Part shown: positions 30,879 to 38,841 of the stretch, in pieces | Numbering within the stretch: the first letter of the stretch is position 1 | How the letters are laid out: each line of letters opens with the position of its first letter | Assembly (NCBI GenBank): GCA_021799615.1 | Contig: JAJZAC010000006.1 | Span: 1 to 51,944 of the forward strand | Source: Actinomycetes bacterium | GTDB lineage: Bacteria; Actinomycetota; Acidimicrobiia; Acidimicrobiales; RAAP-2 | DNA length: 51,944 nt | Direction of reading: 5' to 3' | Program-made: the position numbers and the translations under genes | Notes under the pieces: generated by a model | Databases searched by the model: none | The model's input: only the letters and a program-made list of their open reading frames with translations | Told to the model about the DNA's origin: nothing

Positions 30879-32375
30879 TTACGAGGCGCCGCGGCCCTGC
30901 AGCACGGTGGCCGGCGTCTTCCACAGGATCCGGGTGTCCCACCAGAACGACCACGAGGCGACGTACAGGTAGTCGAGCCGGCACAGCTCCAGGTACGAGA
31001 GCTCGTTGCGGCCCGACACCTGCCACAGGCCGGTCATGCCCGGTCGGGCCTCGAACCGCTTGCGTGCCCACCCCTCGATGGCCTGGGCCTCGGCCACCAC
31101 GAACGGGCGGGGACCGACGAGGGACATGTCGCCCTTCCATACGTTGAACAGCTGGGGCAGCTCGTCGAGGCTGGTCCGCCGCAGGAAGCGACCGACGGCC
31201 GTCACCCGGGGGTCGTCCCGCACCTTGAAGAGGGGACCGTCGACCTCGTTGCGGTCCAGGATCTCGCAACGGGCCTGCTCGGCTCCGTCCACCATGGTGC
31301 GGAACTTCAACATCCGGAACGGCACGCCGAACCGGCCCGAGCGCTCCTGGCGGAAGAACACCGGGCCGGGGCTGGTGGCCGCGACGAGGACGGCGGTCGC
31401 TGCGAAGAAGGGCGACAGCACGAGCAGGGCCAGCGACGACGCCACCAGGTCGAAGGCGCGCTTGGCGAAGCGGGCGCCGGGGCTGAACGACGCGGGGGCC
31501 ACGTCGATGAGGGGCAGGCCCGATACGTCCTCGACACTGGAGCGGATGGTCACCAGCTCGTAGTAGCGGGGAACGATCGACACCGCCACCTGCCCGGCCA
31601 GGCTCTTCAGCATGGCGATGGTCCGCTCCGGGTGCGTCCGGGAGAAGCACACGACCACCCGCCCCACCCCGAGCGCCCGGCACAGGTCGGGCAGGTCGTC
31701 CAGCCCGCCCAGGACCCCGTCGCCATCGAGCGGGTTGTCGTCCACGTAGCCGAGGAACCGGACGTTGGCATGGGCCCGCATGTGACCGGCGACCGTGCGG
31801 GCCATGACCCCGGTGCCCACCACCACGATGGGCACCGCCGCCCGACGCAGCCGCCCGGACATGGCCACGACACCGGTGCGCGACACCGGGACCAGGACAA
31901 GGGCGATCCCGCACAGGGCGACCGTCTTGCCCACGGTCAGCTCGACGTCGCCGAAGACGCGCTCGATGCCGTAGCCGATGGCGGCGGTGGCGAACCCGCC
32001 CACGATCAGCGCGTGGGCGATGTCCTTCAGGTCGCCGACGACCGCCGTGTCGATGCGGCGGGACGCCGACCGGTACAGCCCGTAGACGGCGAAGGTCGCC
32101 AGGAAGACGGGCACCATGGCCAGGTCGAAGACGAACACGCCGCCCAGACGGTTGGCCCTGCTGGCCGGGTTCGAGGACACGGCGGCCACCACGAGCGGCG
32201 CGACCAGTGCCGCCACCACCAGGGCGGTGGCGTCGGCGGCCACCAGCCGGCGCACGGCCCGCCGGCGCATGGTCACGACCGGCGCGTCCCCACCCCGGTC
32301 GGTGGCCAACGCCGGCCACTCCTCCAGCGGCGTGAGGTCCACTGCCCGCCCGAAGCGGGGGTCGATAACGGTCAT
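30879..32375 (-). CDS. Polyprenyl-phosphate sugar-1-phosphate transferase (CpsE/WbaP-like)
   Basis: The product is 498 aa. About five N-terminal TM helices come first, then a nucleotide-binding-like CoA-binding domain (VPIVVVGTGVMARTVAGHM). The C-terminal bacterial sugar transferase domain has KRAFDLVASSLALLVLSPFF, FFRQERSGRFGVPFRMLKFRTM, LRRTSLDELPQLFNVWKGDMSLVGPRP and RPGMTGLWQVSGR. It would transfer a sugar-1-phosphate from a nucleotide sugar to undecaprenyl phosphate, the first step in glycan assembly. The upstream 131 bp carry a leadered promoter, so it is transcribed separately from the aminoacyl-carrier operon. Confidence 0.93.
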   Translation of the reverse strand: MTVIDPRFGRAVDLTPLEEWPALATDRGGDAPVVTMRRRAVRRLVAADATALVVAALVAPLVVAAVSSNPASRANRLGGVFVFDLAMVPVFLATFAVYGLYRSASRRIDTAVVGDLKDIAHALIVGGFATAAIGYGIERVFGDVELTVGKTVALCGIALVLVPVSRTGVVAMSGRLRRAAVPIVVVGTGVMARTVAGHMRAHANVRFLGYVDDNPLDGDGVLGGLDDLPDLCRALGVGRVVVCFSRTHPERTIAMLKSLAGQVAVSIVPRYYELVTIRSSVEDVSGLPLIDVAPASFSPGARFAKRAFDLVASSLALLVLSPFFAATAVLVAATSPGPVFFRQERSGRFGVPFRMLKFRTMVDGAEQARCEILDRNEVDGPLFKVRDDPRVTAVGRFLRRTSLDELPQLFNVWKGDMSLVGPRPFVVAEAQAIEGWARKRFEARPGMTGLWQVSGRNELSYLELCRLDYLYVASWSFWWDTRILWKTPATVLQGRGAS

Positions 32376-32506
32376 GCTCCTGCCCTCTCCCTACAAGAGG
32401 AGTTGCCCCTTGGGTTCCCTCGTCATGGTGGGCATCCCGCCTCCGACCGGATGCCCATGCACTGAACACGTTGCAGTGCCAGTGTAAAGGGGCAGGTCAC
32501 AACGTC
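32376..32506 (-). promoter_or_regulatory. Promoter and hairpin leader of the sugar-1-phosphate transferase gene
   Basis: On the minus strand TACACT (32486-32481) is a good -10 box, with the start of transcription about 98 nt before the ATG. The leader contains a 9-bp hairpin with an 11-nt loop (TGGGCATCC 32429-32437 and GGATGCCCA 32449-32457). GGGAGAGG and AGGAG stand near the ATG as Shine-Dalgarno candidates. A further 6-bp inverted repeat GCACTG/CAGTGC flanks the start of transcription. The region is visibly less GC-rich than its surroundings. I match it to no known riboswitch class. Confidence 0.45.
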
Positions 32507-34999
32507 CTATGGGCCGTTGGTTGTTTTTTTCGCTTCCACCACGACAGGTGCTGACCTGCGCGCGTTGAGTGCGCGTACGCGCCCTCGCAGCGCCGGTGGC
32601 GCACCGGCGCCACCCCGGGCGCCCAACGGTCGGACACGAACGGTGCGCCGCCCGCCGGGGGGCAGGTGGAACCACGAGTCGGACGGGACGTACCCGGGGA
32701 CCTCGATCGCCACCCACCGGGCGGCCCGGATGGTCGACACCTCGATCTCCCCGGCGCCTCCCCCGGCCGGCGCGGCGGCGGCCAGGCCCACGTCGGGCTC
32801 CGGGACCCAGCCGGGTTCGTCCAGGGCCACCACGTCCTCGAACACCGTCCGGCCCTGCGGCCCGGTCAACCGGACGGCCATCGTCGGGTACGGCACGGGT
32901 CCGAACCGGTGGGCACCGGTCAGGTCGGCGAACCGTCCGAGCAGCGTCACCGGCTCGACGGTGACCGAGCCGCCGGCCCGGAGCGAGACGGGTACCGCCA
33001 TCGCCTCGAGCGGCTCCGGCGCCTCGCCGTAGAGCTCGAGGTGCAACAAGCCCTCGACCCCCTCCGGGCGGTCGCACACCACGTGGAGCCGGAGCCCGTT
33101 CACGCCCTCGTCCGTCACCACCACGCTGACCGGCGCCCAGACCCGCGCCAGCGCGTAGTACGGCGCCTTCGGTAGGCCGGTGGCGTCGATCACCCCCCAG
33201 CCCGCACCCGGGCGCAGGTCACGCAGGCACACCAGCAGGGTGCCGGCGCACGGCGATCCCGGACGGCGCCACTCGGCCGCCGCCCCGGCCATCAGCTCGG
33301 CGACGGTGGCCCGGGCCAGGTCGAGGGCACGGCCGGCGTCGGCGAAGCGGGCCGCCCTCGGCTCGACCCCGAACCGGCGGGCGACGTACTCGTCGCGTAC
33401 GTCCTCCAGGTCCCAGGCCCGCCCGGTGTCGTGGTGGACGGCGGCCTTCCAGGCCGGATCGTGACCGGCCGCCGCCGGACCGCCGAACCACCGGTCGACG
33501 GTGGGGGGCTCGGGGGGCACGGCGAAGGCCAGACCCTCCGACACGAACCGGGGGGCTGCCCGGCGGGCGTCGTCCGGCGGGCGGCGGTACGTCCCGATGC
33601 CGAAGTAATGGCACACACCCTCGTCCGACCGGAACGGCGGGTCGCCCCCCGTCGGGCTCGACGGCAGGTAGGGCACGCCGGGGAGGAGGCCGGCGACGGT
33701 ACCGGGCAACGTCGAGCTCACCAGCGGGATCCGCCGCCGGCCGGCCTCCAGCCCGAACATGGCCGCCTGCTCCTCCAGCTCCTGCCCGCCGCACACCACG
33801 GCCAGGCACGGGTGCCCGCCACGGGGGCCGAACTGCTCGGTGACCTCGGCCACCACCTCGGCCGCGAAGTCGTCACCGTCCGGGGGGTCGAGGTAGCCGA
33901 GCATGCAGTCGTGCCACACGGCGATGCCCAGCTCGTCGCACAGGTCGACGACGGTGTCGCTGGCGTACACGGTGCCACCGGGCACCCGTACCAGGTTGCA
34001 GCCGGCGTCACGGGCCAACTCGAGGGTGGCCCGGACCTCGCCGGGGTCGTCGACCAAGCCGACCGGGTCCACGGGAAACCACGCCGCGCCCCGGGCGAAG
34101 ATCGGCGTGCCGTTCCATACCAGGGTGAACCCGCCGCCGGACCGGTCGGCTTCGACGGTGCGGAACCCCACCCGCCCGAGGAGGTGCTCCTCGCCGCCCC
34201 ATCCCAGCACCACCTCGGTGCGCGGCTGGCCACCGTGGGTGTGGGGCCACCACCGATCCACCTCGTCCAGCACCAGCGTGGCCCTGCGGCGGCCGCCGGG
34301 CGCGGCGACCAGCCCGGCCCGCACGCCGGCGGCCTCGACCCACGCCCTCCCGTCCCCGCCGTCGGCGTCGACGTCGGCCAGCTCCACGTGGACCCGGCCG
34401 CCGCCGCCGACGCACTCGGTCCGCAGGCCGACGAGGCGCGGGCACGGGGAGGTGACGAGGGTGACCGGGCGCCACGGACCCACCGGTGCCGGCGTCACCG
34501 TCCACCCCGGCTGGCGCCCCAGCAGCGTGGTGCGGAACCAGCGGAGGTTCTGGTGGGTGGCCAGGCCCGTCCTCCAGCGGGGGCGGGGACGCCGCACGGC
34601 GAGGAGGGGCGCGAGGGCCCGGAAGCAGATGGCCACGTCGGTCCGGCCCTCGGCCAGGGTCACCCGGGCACGGGTGGCACGGAACATGTTCACCGAGCGC
34701 GCCACCTCGACCCCGTCGACGAAGACCTCGGCCACCGACGCCAGGCCGGCGAGCTCGAGGGTGGCGGACCCCGTTCCCGCCGGGTGCTCGACGGTGCACC
34801 GGTACCACCAGTCGGCACCGTCGAGCTCCGCCGTCGTGGGCAGCGCACGCCCGGCCGCGTCCCAGGCCCCGGCCACCGTGCCGGGAACGGTGGCCGGGGT
34901 CCACCGGAGCGGCAGCCCGTCCAGGTCGTCGGGCACGGCCGCCTCCCCCGGCACCGTGCCGGCGCACTCCCACGCCGCACCGGCGAGCAGGTCAGGCAC
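32507..34999 (-). CDS. Glycoside hydrolase family 2-like protein (beta-mannosidase-like)
   Basis: The product is 830 aa. The N-terminal sugar-binding jelly roll (WWYRCTVEHPAGTGSATLELAGLASVAEVFVDG) and Ig-like domain lead into a TIM barrel. The nucleophile candidate is Glu488 in RFVSEGLAF, and the acid/base candidate is Glu407 in CGGQELEEQ, where GH2 enzymes normally have Asn-Glu. No signal peptide is seen, so it would act in the cytosol. It is the last gene of the seven-gene carrier-protein operon and starts with a GTG overlapping DUF1839 by 8 bp. The altered acid/base motif leaves open a non-hydrolytic role such as transfer or binding. Confidence 0.8.
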   Translation of the reverse strand: MPDLLAGAAWECAGTVPGEAAVPDDLDGLPLRWTPATVPGTVAGAWDAAGRALPTTAELDGADWWYRCTVEHPAGTGSATLELAGLASVAEVFVDGVEVARSVNMFRATRARVTLAEGRTDVAICFRALAPLLAVRRPRPRWRTGLATHQNLRWFRTTLLGRQPGWTVTPAPVGPWRPVTLVTSPCPRLVGLRTECVGGGGRVHVELADVDADGGDGRAWVEAAGVRAGLVAAPGGRRRATLVLDEVDRWWPHTHGGQPRTEVVLGWGGEEHLLGRVGFRTVEADRSGGGFTLVWNGTPIFARGAAWFPVDPVGLVDDPGEVRATLELARDAGCNLVRVPGGTVYASDTVVDLCDELGIAVWHDCMLGYLDPPDGDDFAAEVVAEVTEQFGPRGGHPCLAVVCGGQELEEQAAMFGLEAGRRRIPLVSSTLPGTVAGLLPGVPYLPSSPTGGDPPFRSDEGVCHYFGIGTYRRPPDDARRAAPRFVSEGLAFAVPPEPPTVDRWFGGPAAAGHDPAWKAAVHHDTGRAWDLEDVRDEYVARRFGVEPRAARFADAGRALDLARATVAELMAGAAAEWRRPGSPCAGTLLVCLRDLRPGAGWGVIDATGLPKAPYYALARVWAPVSVVVTDEGVNGLRLHVVCDRPEGVEGLLHLELYGEAPEPLEAMAVPVSLRAGGSVTVEPVTLLGRFADLTGAHRFGPVPYPTMAVRLTGPQGRTVFEDVVALDEPGWVPEPDVGLAAAAPAGGGAGEIEVSTIRAARWVAIEVPGYVPSDSWFHLPPGGRRTVRVRPLGARGGAGAPPALRGRVRALNARRSAPVVVEAKKTTNGP

Positions 35000-35963
35000 C
35001 GAGCCGCGCCTCCACGATCTCGACGCCCCGGTTCCAGCCGGCCGTCATCTGGGCCAGGGGGCCGTCGAGGTCGCCGCTCCGGCCCCGGGCCCGCCGGGCC
35101 AGTACGAACTGGAGCGTCTTCGCCGCCTCGGCCGCACCGGCGAGCGCCGCTGACGCCGGCGCCAGGTCACCCACGTGGGGATCGAGCCACGTCGCCAGGG
35201 ATGCCGCCAGCTCGGCGCCGGCTCCGAACTGCCGGCAGGTCCCGAAGGCGTAGGCGTGGAACGCCTCGGGCCCCGAGGCGGCCAACCAGGGGAGGTCGTC
35301 ACGGATGCGCCGTCCCAGCTCGCCCACGGGGTCGCCGGGCACGCGGCGGTCCAGGTGGTCGCGCGCGGTGGCGACGACCCGGTCGACCAGGTCTGCGGGG
35401 GTGCGGGCACCGCCGATCTTCACCACCTCGACGTACGGCGGGAGGGCCGGTGGCGCCGAGCCGACCACGGCGGCGGCGTCCGCGCCGTCCACCTCGAAGT
35501 AGCCCCCGTTGTGGAAGTAGCCGACGGCCGGCCCGTCGCGGTCGAAGGCGTTGGCCACGATCGTCGTCTTGGTGTGCTCGATCCGGTAGGAGACGCCCGC
35601 CGTGTCCGGAAGGAACCAGGCGTCCGCCTCCACGGTGAGGAGGTGGCCGAGCCCGAGGTGCTCGTCGACGTGCTCGGCCAGGGGCCGCCACACGTTGAGC
35701 TCGGCGACCTCGATGCCGTAGAGGGAACGCAGGTCCTCGACCGGGTACTTGGAGAAGGTCCACTGGTCACCCTCGAACCCGGCGCTCAGGGTGAAGGCGG
35801 TACCGGCCACCGGGTCGAGCCCGAGCGAGGCGAGCACCTCGATCCATACGTCGATGGCGCAGTTCGTCTCGGTCCAGATCCGGTCGGGGGCGTGCAGGGG
35901 GTGGGGCCGGTACCCGGCAGCGTCGAGCTCGAGGAGCCGGCGAGGCCAGGGCCCCCGCCTCAC
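34992..35963 (-). CDS. DUF1839 family protein
   Basis: The product is 323 aa, matching the uncharacterised DUF1839 family. Recognisable blocks are RIWTETNCAIDVWIEVLASLGLDP near the start, AFTLSAGFEGDQWTFSKYP, IEVAELNVWRPL, and EHVDEHLGLGHLLTVEADAWFLPDTAGVSYR. The ExxC near residue 30 (TETNC) and the later HxK segment (IEHTKTTI) are candidate catalytic residues. To my knowledge the family is found beside amino acid:[carrier protein] ligases, and it is the obvious candidate for using the aminoacyl-carrier thioester. It starts with a GTG overlapping the ligase stop by 4 bp; a GTG two codons upstream is also possible. Confidence 0.85.
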   Translation of the reverse strand: MRRGPWPRRLLELDAAGYRPHPLHAPDRIWTETNCAIDVWIEVLASLGLDPVAGTAFTLSAGFEGDQWTFSKYPVEDLRSLYGIEVAELNVWRPLAEHVDEHLGLGHLLTVEADAWFLPDTAGVSYRIEHTKTTIVANAFDRDGPAVGYFHNGGYFEVDGADAAAVVGSAPPALPPYVEVVKIGGARTPADLVDRVVATARDHLDRRVPGDPVGELGRRIRDDLPWLAASGPEAFHAYAFGTCRQFGAGAELAASLATWLDPHVGDLAPASAALAGAAEAAKTLQFVLARRARGRSGDLDGPLAQMTAGWNRGVEIVEARLGA

Positions 35964-36868
35964 GGCCACAAGGCGGCCCGGACCGGTGCCGGCCACCGGT
36001 CGGTCCGGATGCCGTGCCGGGCGAACAGGGCGAGGGTGATGCGGTCGACGCCGAACCCGAAGCAGGCGGTGTGGGCCACCTCGCCGTCGGCCGTCGTGAT
36101 GCCGAAGGGCAGGGCGAAATGGTCGAGGTGGCAGTTGGCCGAGCACAGGGCGACCGGTGGGCCGTCGTCGACGTGCGCCACCAGTTCCAGCTTCAGCACC
36201 TGGTCCCGCTGGCTGGCGGCCAGGATCCGGCCGGCCCGGCCGAAGAACGGGTCGTTGGCCACCTCGGTCTCGACCTCGAGCCCGAGGCCGGCGAGGACGT
36301 CCGCCCCCCGCTGCGCCCACCGGTCCCGGTGGCGGCGGGCCCCCTCCGGCCCGTCGAGGGCGACGTAGTCGTGCTGACGGAAGCTCTGCATGCGGAACGG
36401 GTCGGTGCTGGGTTCGTGGCGGAAGCACCATCCGGACACCTCGACCAGGCGGCCCCCCTCGGGGAGGGTGCCGGCGCACGTCGGGTAGAGCGGGTGGCAG
36501 ACGGCCGGGCACAGGACGACGTCGGTCGGCGGCAGGTGGTCGGCCCACGGCGCTCCCGACTCGACGGCGGCCAGCAGGTCGGCATGGGCGGCCTCGTCGC
36601 CGCCGAACGAGTGGACGGATCCCATCAGGTCGGGGAAGGACTCGAGGTACCCGCTCTTCTCGAAGACGGTCCGCGGCATCACGGGCGGGAACCGGACTGA
36701 CGCCACCGGCAGCCCGGCCCCGGCCCGCAGGATCACGTCCTCGAGCCCGGCGACGACCGCTTCGTAGGAGGCGGACCGGCCGTCGACGCCCGCCGCCGAG
36801 GTGGGCACGAGCAGCCCGGCCTCGACGAGTGCCGCCCGCAGGCGGGCCCGGCCGTCGCCGGCCGTCAC
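35960..36868 (-). CDS. Amino acid:[carrier protein] ligase (seryl-tRNA synthetase-like)
   Basis: The product is 302 aa, a stand-alone class II aminoacyl-tRNA-synthetase catalytic core with no tRNA-binding arm. Motif 2 is GWCFRHEPSTDPFRMQSFRQHDYV, and motif 3 is FGFGVDRITLALFARHG. A cysteine cluster at Cys120, Cys124 and Cys131 and Cys269 just before motif 3 fit the atypical zinc site of methanogen-type SerRS. Characterised homologues form an aminoacyl adenylate, usually glycine or alanine, and load it onto the phosphopantetheine of a small carrier protein instead of tRNA. The carrier protein, a phosphopantetheinyl transferase and DUF1839 lie in the same overlapping operon, which strongly supports this role. 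Confidence 0.9.
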   Translation of the reverse strand: MTAGDGRARLRAALVEAGLLVPTSAAGVDGRSASYEAVVAGLEDVILRAGAGLPVASVRFPPVMPRTVFEKSGYLESFPDLMGSVHSFGGDEAAHADLLAAVESGAPWADHLPPTDVVLCPAVCHPLYPTCAGTLPEGGRLVEVSGWCFRHEPSTDPFRMQSFRQHDYVALDGPEGARRHRDRWAQRGADVLAGLGLEVETEVANDPFFGRAGRILAASQRDQVLKLELVAHVDDGPPVALCSANCHLDHFALPFGITTADGEVAHTACFGFGVDRITLALFARHGIRTDRWPAPVRAALWP

Positions 36869-38037
36869 TCCACCCCCCGGTGGACCAGGAGCAGCTGGGC
36901 GTTGTTGCCCAGGATCCGGTCGTTGTTGACCATGAGCGCGGCCCCGTAGGCGTCGCGGAGGTGGCGACCGAGCCCGTAGGGACCGCCGTCGCGGTACCCG
37001 GCCATGCCGCACACCTGCACGGCCCGGTGCACGACATCGACGACGAGCGTCGAGGCGGAGACCTTGAGCGAGTTCATGGCCAGGGCGAAGCCGACCGACG
37101 ACAGGACACCGGGGTCGTCCCGGGCGTCGTCGAACCGGCGGGCCCCGCCCCGCACGGCGTCGGCCAGCTGCCCGTGGACGGCCAGCAGTTCGGCAACCCG
37201 GCGGGCGGCTTCGGGCGGCGTGCCCGGGGACTTGCGCGCCGCGGCCTGGACGAACGCCCGTGCCCGCTGGGCGGCGGCCGAGGCGATGCCCCACCACACG
37301 GCACCCCACAGCACATGGGCCACCGGCAGCATGGTCCGGGCCGAGATCTCGCCGTAGGGCTCGGGCAGCACGAGGTCGTCGTCGCCCGAGGCGCGCAGCA
37401 CGAACCCCGGGCTGCACGTACCCCGGAATCCCAGGGTGTCCCACTCGCTCACCTGCTCGAGCTCCAGGTCCGGGGGACGGCACACCACCAGCACCTGGTC
37501 GTTGGGCGGGCTGGCCGCATCGCGCCGGGCGGTGACCAGCACGGCGTCGGCCTGGGCGCCGTACGAGATGACGGGCGCCTCCTTCACCAGGTGGAAGCGC
37601 CCGCCCCCACGTTCCAGGGCGCACCGGCTGGAGCGCACATCGCCCCCGATGCCCACCTCGGTGGTGGCGGAGGCCAGCAGCAGTGGGCGGTCGACCAGGC
37701 CGGCGGTGAGCTCCCGCAGGGCGGGGGTGTTCCCGTGGCGAGCCAGGCACGCCACCTGGATGTGGTGCATGGCCAGCACCATGGCGCTCGACGCGCACTG
37801 CCGGCCGAGCGCGGCGACCGACTCGGCCACCTCCGACAACGGCCGGTCGGGCCCGCCCAGGGCGGCCGGGACCAGCGCGGCCAGGACACCCTCTGCCGCC
37901 AGGGCGGCGAGGGCCTCGGTCGGGAACCGAGCCCGGCGGTCGACGTCCGCGGCGTGGGCGGCGGCCACCGCGTCGGCCACGTTCGTCACCGTCGCCACCA
38001 GCTCGGCGGTCGGCGCCGGGCCCGAGCCGTCACCCAC
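36865..38037 (-). CDS. Acyl-CoA dehydrogenase-like flavoprotein
   Basis: The product is 390 aa with the acyl-CoA dehydrogenase layout. The N-terminal helical domain (LAALAAEGVLAALVPAALGGPDRPLSEVAE) is followed by a central beta domain (LLASATTEVGIGGDVRSSRCALE, DTLGFRGTCSPGFVL) and a C-terminal four-helix domain ending GPYGLGRHLRDAYGAALMVNN. FAD-binding is expected. It overlaps both the carrier protein and the ligase gene, so its substrate is more likely a carrier-bound aminoacyl thioester than free acyl-CoA; flavoproteins of this fold oxidise prolyl-carrier thioesters in pyrrole pathways. That comparison is inference. Confidence 0.87.
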   Translation of the reverse strand: MGDGSGPAPTAELVATVTNVADAVAAAHAADVDRRARFPTEALAALAAEGVLAALVPAALGGPDRPLSEVAESVAALGRQCASSAMVLAMHHIQVACLARHGNTPALRELTAGLVDRPLLLASATTEVGIGGDVRSSRCALERGGGRFHLVKEAPVISYGAQADAVLVTARRDAASPPNDQVLVVCRPPDLELEQVSEWDTLGFRGTCSPGFVLRASGDDDLVLPEPYGEISARTMLPVAHVLWGAVWWGIASAAAQRARAFVQAAARKSPGTPPEAARRVAELLAVHGQLADAVRGGARRFDDARDDPGVLSSVGFALAMNSLKVSASTLVVDVVHRAVQVCGMAGYRDGGPYGLGRHLRDAYGAALMVNNDRILGNNAQLLLVHRGVE

Positions 38038-38278
38038 CGAGCAGTTCCTCGAGGGCGGCGCGGATGGCTGCCACCGACTCGAAGGTGTCCTTGCGCAACA
38101 GGTGTTCGGGGAACTCCACGTCGAACTCGTCCTCGATGCCGAGCATCACGTTGACGCTGGCGTGGGACGTCATGCCCGCCGCATACAGGTCGGCGGTGTC
38201 GTCCAACTCCTCCACGCCACGGGGAAGGCGCGCATGCGCGCCGAGCACCATCCGGATCCGATCCTCGACGTCAGCCAT
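38030..38278 (-). CDS. Small aminoacyl carrier protein (ACP/PCP-like)
   Basis: The product is 82 aa and acidic, a four-helix carrier protein. ADLYAAGMTSHASVNVMLGIEDEFDVEFPEHLL contains the phosphopantetheine site, Ser38 in GMTSHAS, in place of the usual DSL. This Thr-Ser form resembles carriers paired with amino acid:[carrier protein] ligases. ATG 38278 is preceded by GGTGGAGG, a Shine-Dalgarno candidate, and overlaps the end of the phosphopantetheinyl transferase gene by 8 bp. An open frame reaches further upstream to 38377, but that part lacks carrier-protein character. Confidence 0.9.
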   Translation of the reverse strand: MADVEDRIRMVLGAHARLPRGVEELDDTADLYAAGMTSHASVNVMLGIEDEFDVEFPEHLLRKDTFESVAAIRAALEELLGG

Positions 38279-38777
38279 CTCCTCCACCTCGATCGACCTG
38301 TGGTCCGCTCCCGGACCCGAGCTCATCGTGCCAGCTCCGAGCTTCGCACAACGCCAGCACGACCGCAGCGGCGACACCGCCGTGATGGGTGAGGCTCACC
38401 GCCCACGAGATGACACCGACATCGGTGGCCCGGGAGGCGGCCCCGCCCGAGAGCGCGAGCTCGCACGCCCCCGACGGCCGCCGGCGCACCTCGATCTCCG
38501 TCCACGACGGGGCCCACCCGTCGGGGGCGAGCACCTTGACGACGGCCTCTTTGGCCGCGAAGCGGGCAGCCAGGCTCTCGGCCGCGTCCGGACCGGCCAC
38601 CGGCCACCGGCTGTCCGACCGCTCGGCCGCCGTGAACAGGCGCCGGGCGTAGCGGTCGCCGAAGGCGGCCAGCGAGGCGGCCACCTCCTCCACGGCGACG
38701 ACGTCGATCCCGGCCCGGTAGCGCAGCCCGGCGGGAGGCGCCGGGGCCCGCATGGCCGCAGCCATGGCCTCCGCCAT
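38271..38777 (-). CDS. acpS: Holo-ACP synthase-type 4'-phosphopantetheinyl transferase
   Basis: The product is 168 aa with this start. AGIDVVAVEEVAASLAAFGDRYARRLFTAAER carries the Mg2+-binding Asp of AcpS, and ESLAARFAAKEAVVKVL carries the Glu and Lys of the second motif. It transfers phosphopantetheine from CoA to the carrier Ser. It is longer than typical AcpS (about 125 aa) because of a C-terminal tail. The frame is also open to an ATG at 38861, which would overlap the glycosyltransferase by 20 bp; I prefer 38777 since family proteins begin shortly before the GID motif. It is probably dedicated to the adjacent carrier, though it may also serve fatty acid ACP. Confidence 0.82.
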   Translation of the reverse strand: MAEAMAAAMRAPAPPAGLRYRAGIDVVAVEEVAASLAAFGDRYARRLFTAAERSDSRWPVAGPDAAESLAARFAAKEAVVKVLAPDGWAPSWTEIEVRRRPSGACELALSGGAASRATDVGVISWAVSLTHHGGVAAAVVLALCEARSWHDELGSGSGPQVDRGGGDG

Positions 38778-38841
38778 CGCCGCCGGTTCGACCCGGCGCG
38801 ACCTGCGGCCGCCGCCCGCCCCCGGTACCGGCCGGCCGTGG

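Noticed and set aside
32376-32506. A cyclic di-GMP (GEMM) riboswitch before the sugar transferase
   Set aside because: The hairpin leader lacks the conserved GEMM core sequences and tetraloop arrangement.
32523-32531. A7 run near the end of the GH2-like gene as a programmed frameshift site
   Set aside because: In the reading frame the heptamer does not have the X-XXY-YYZ phase needed for -1 slippage, and it lies only a few codons before the stop.
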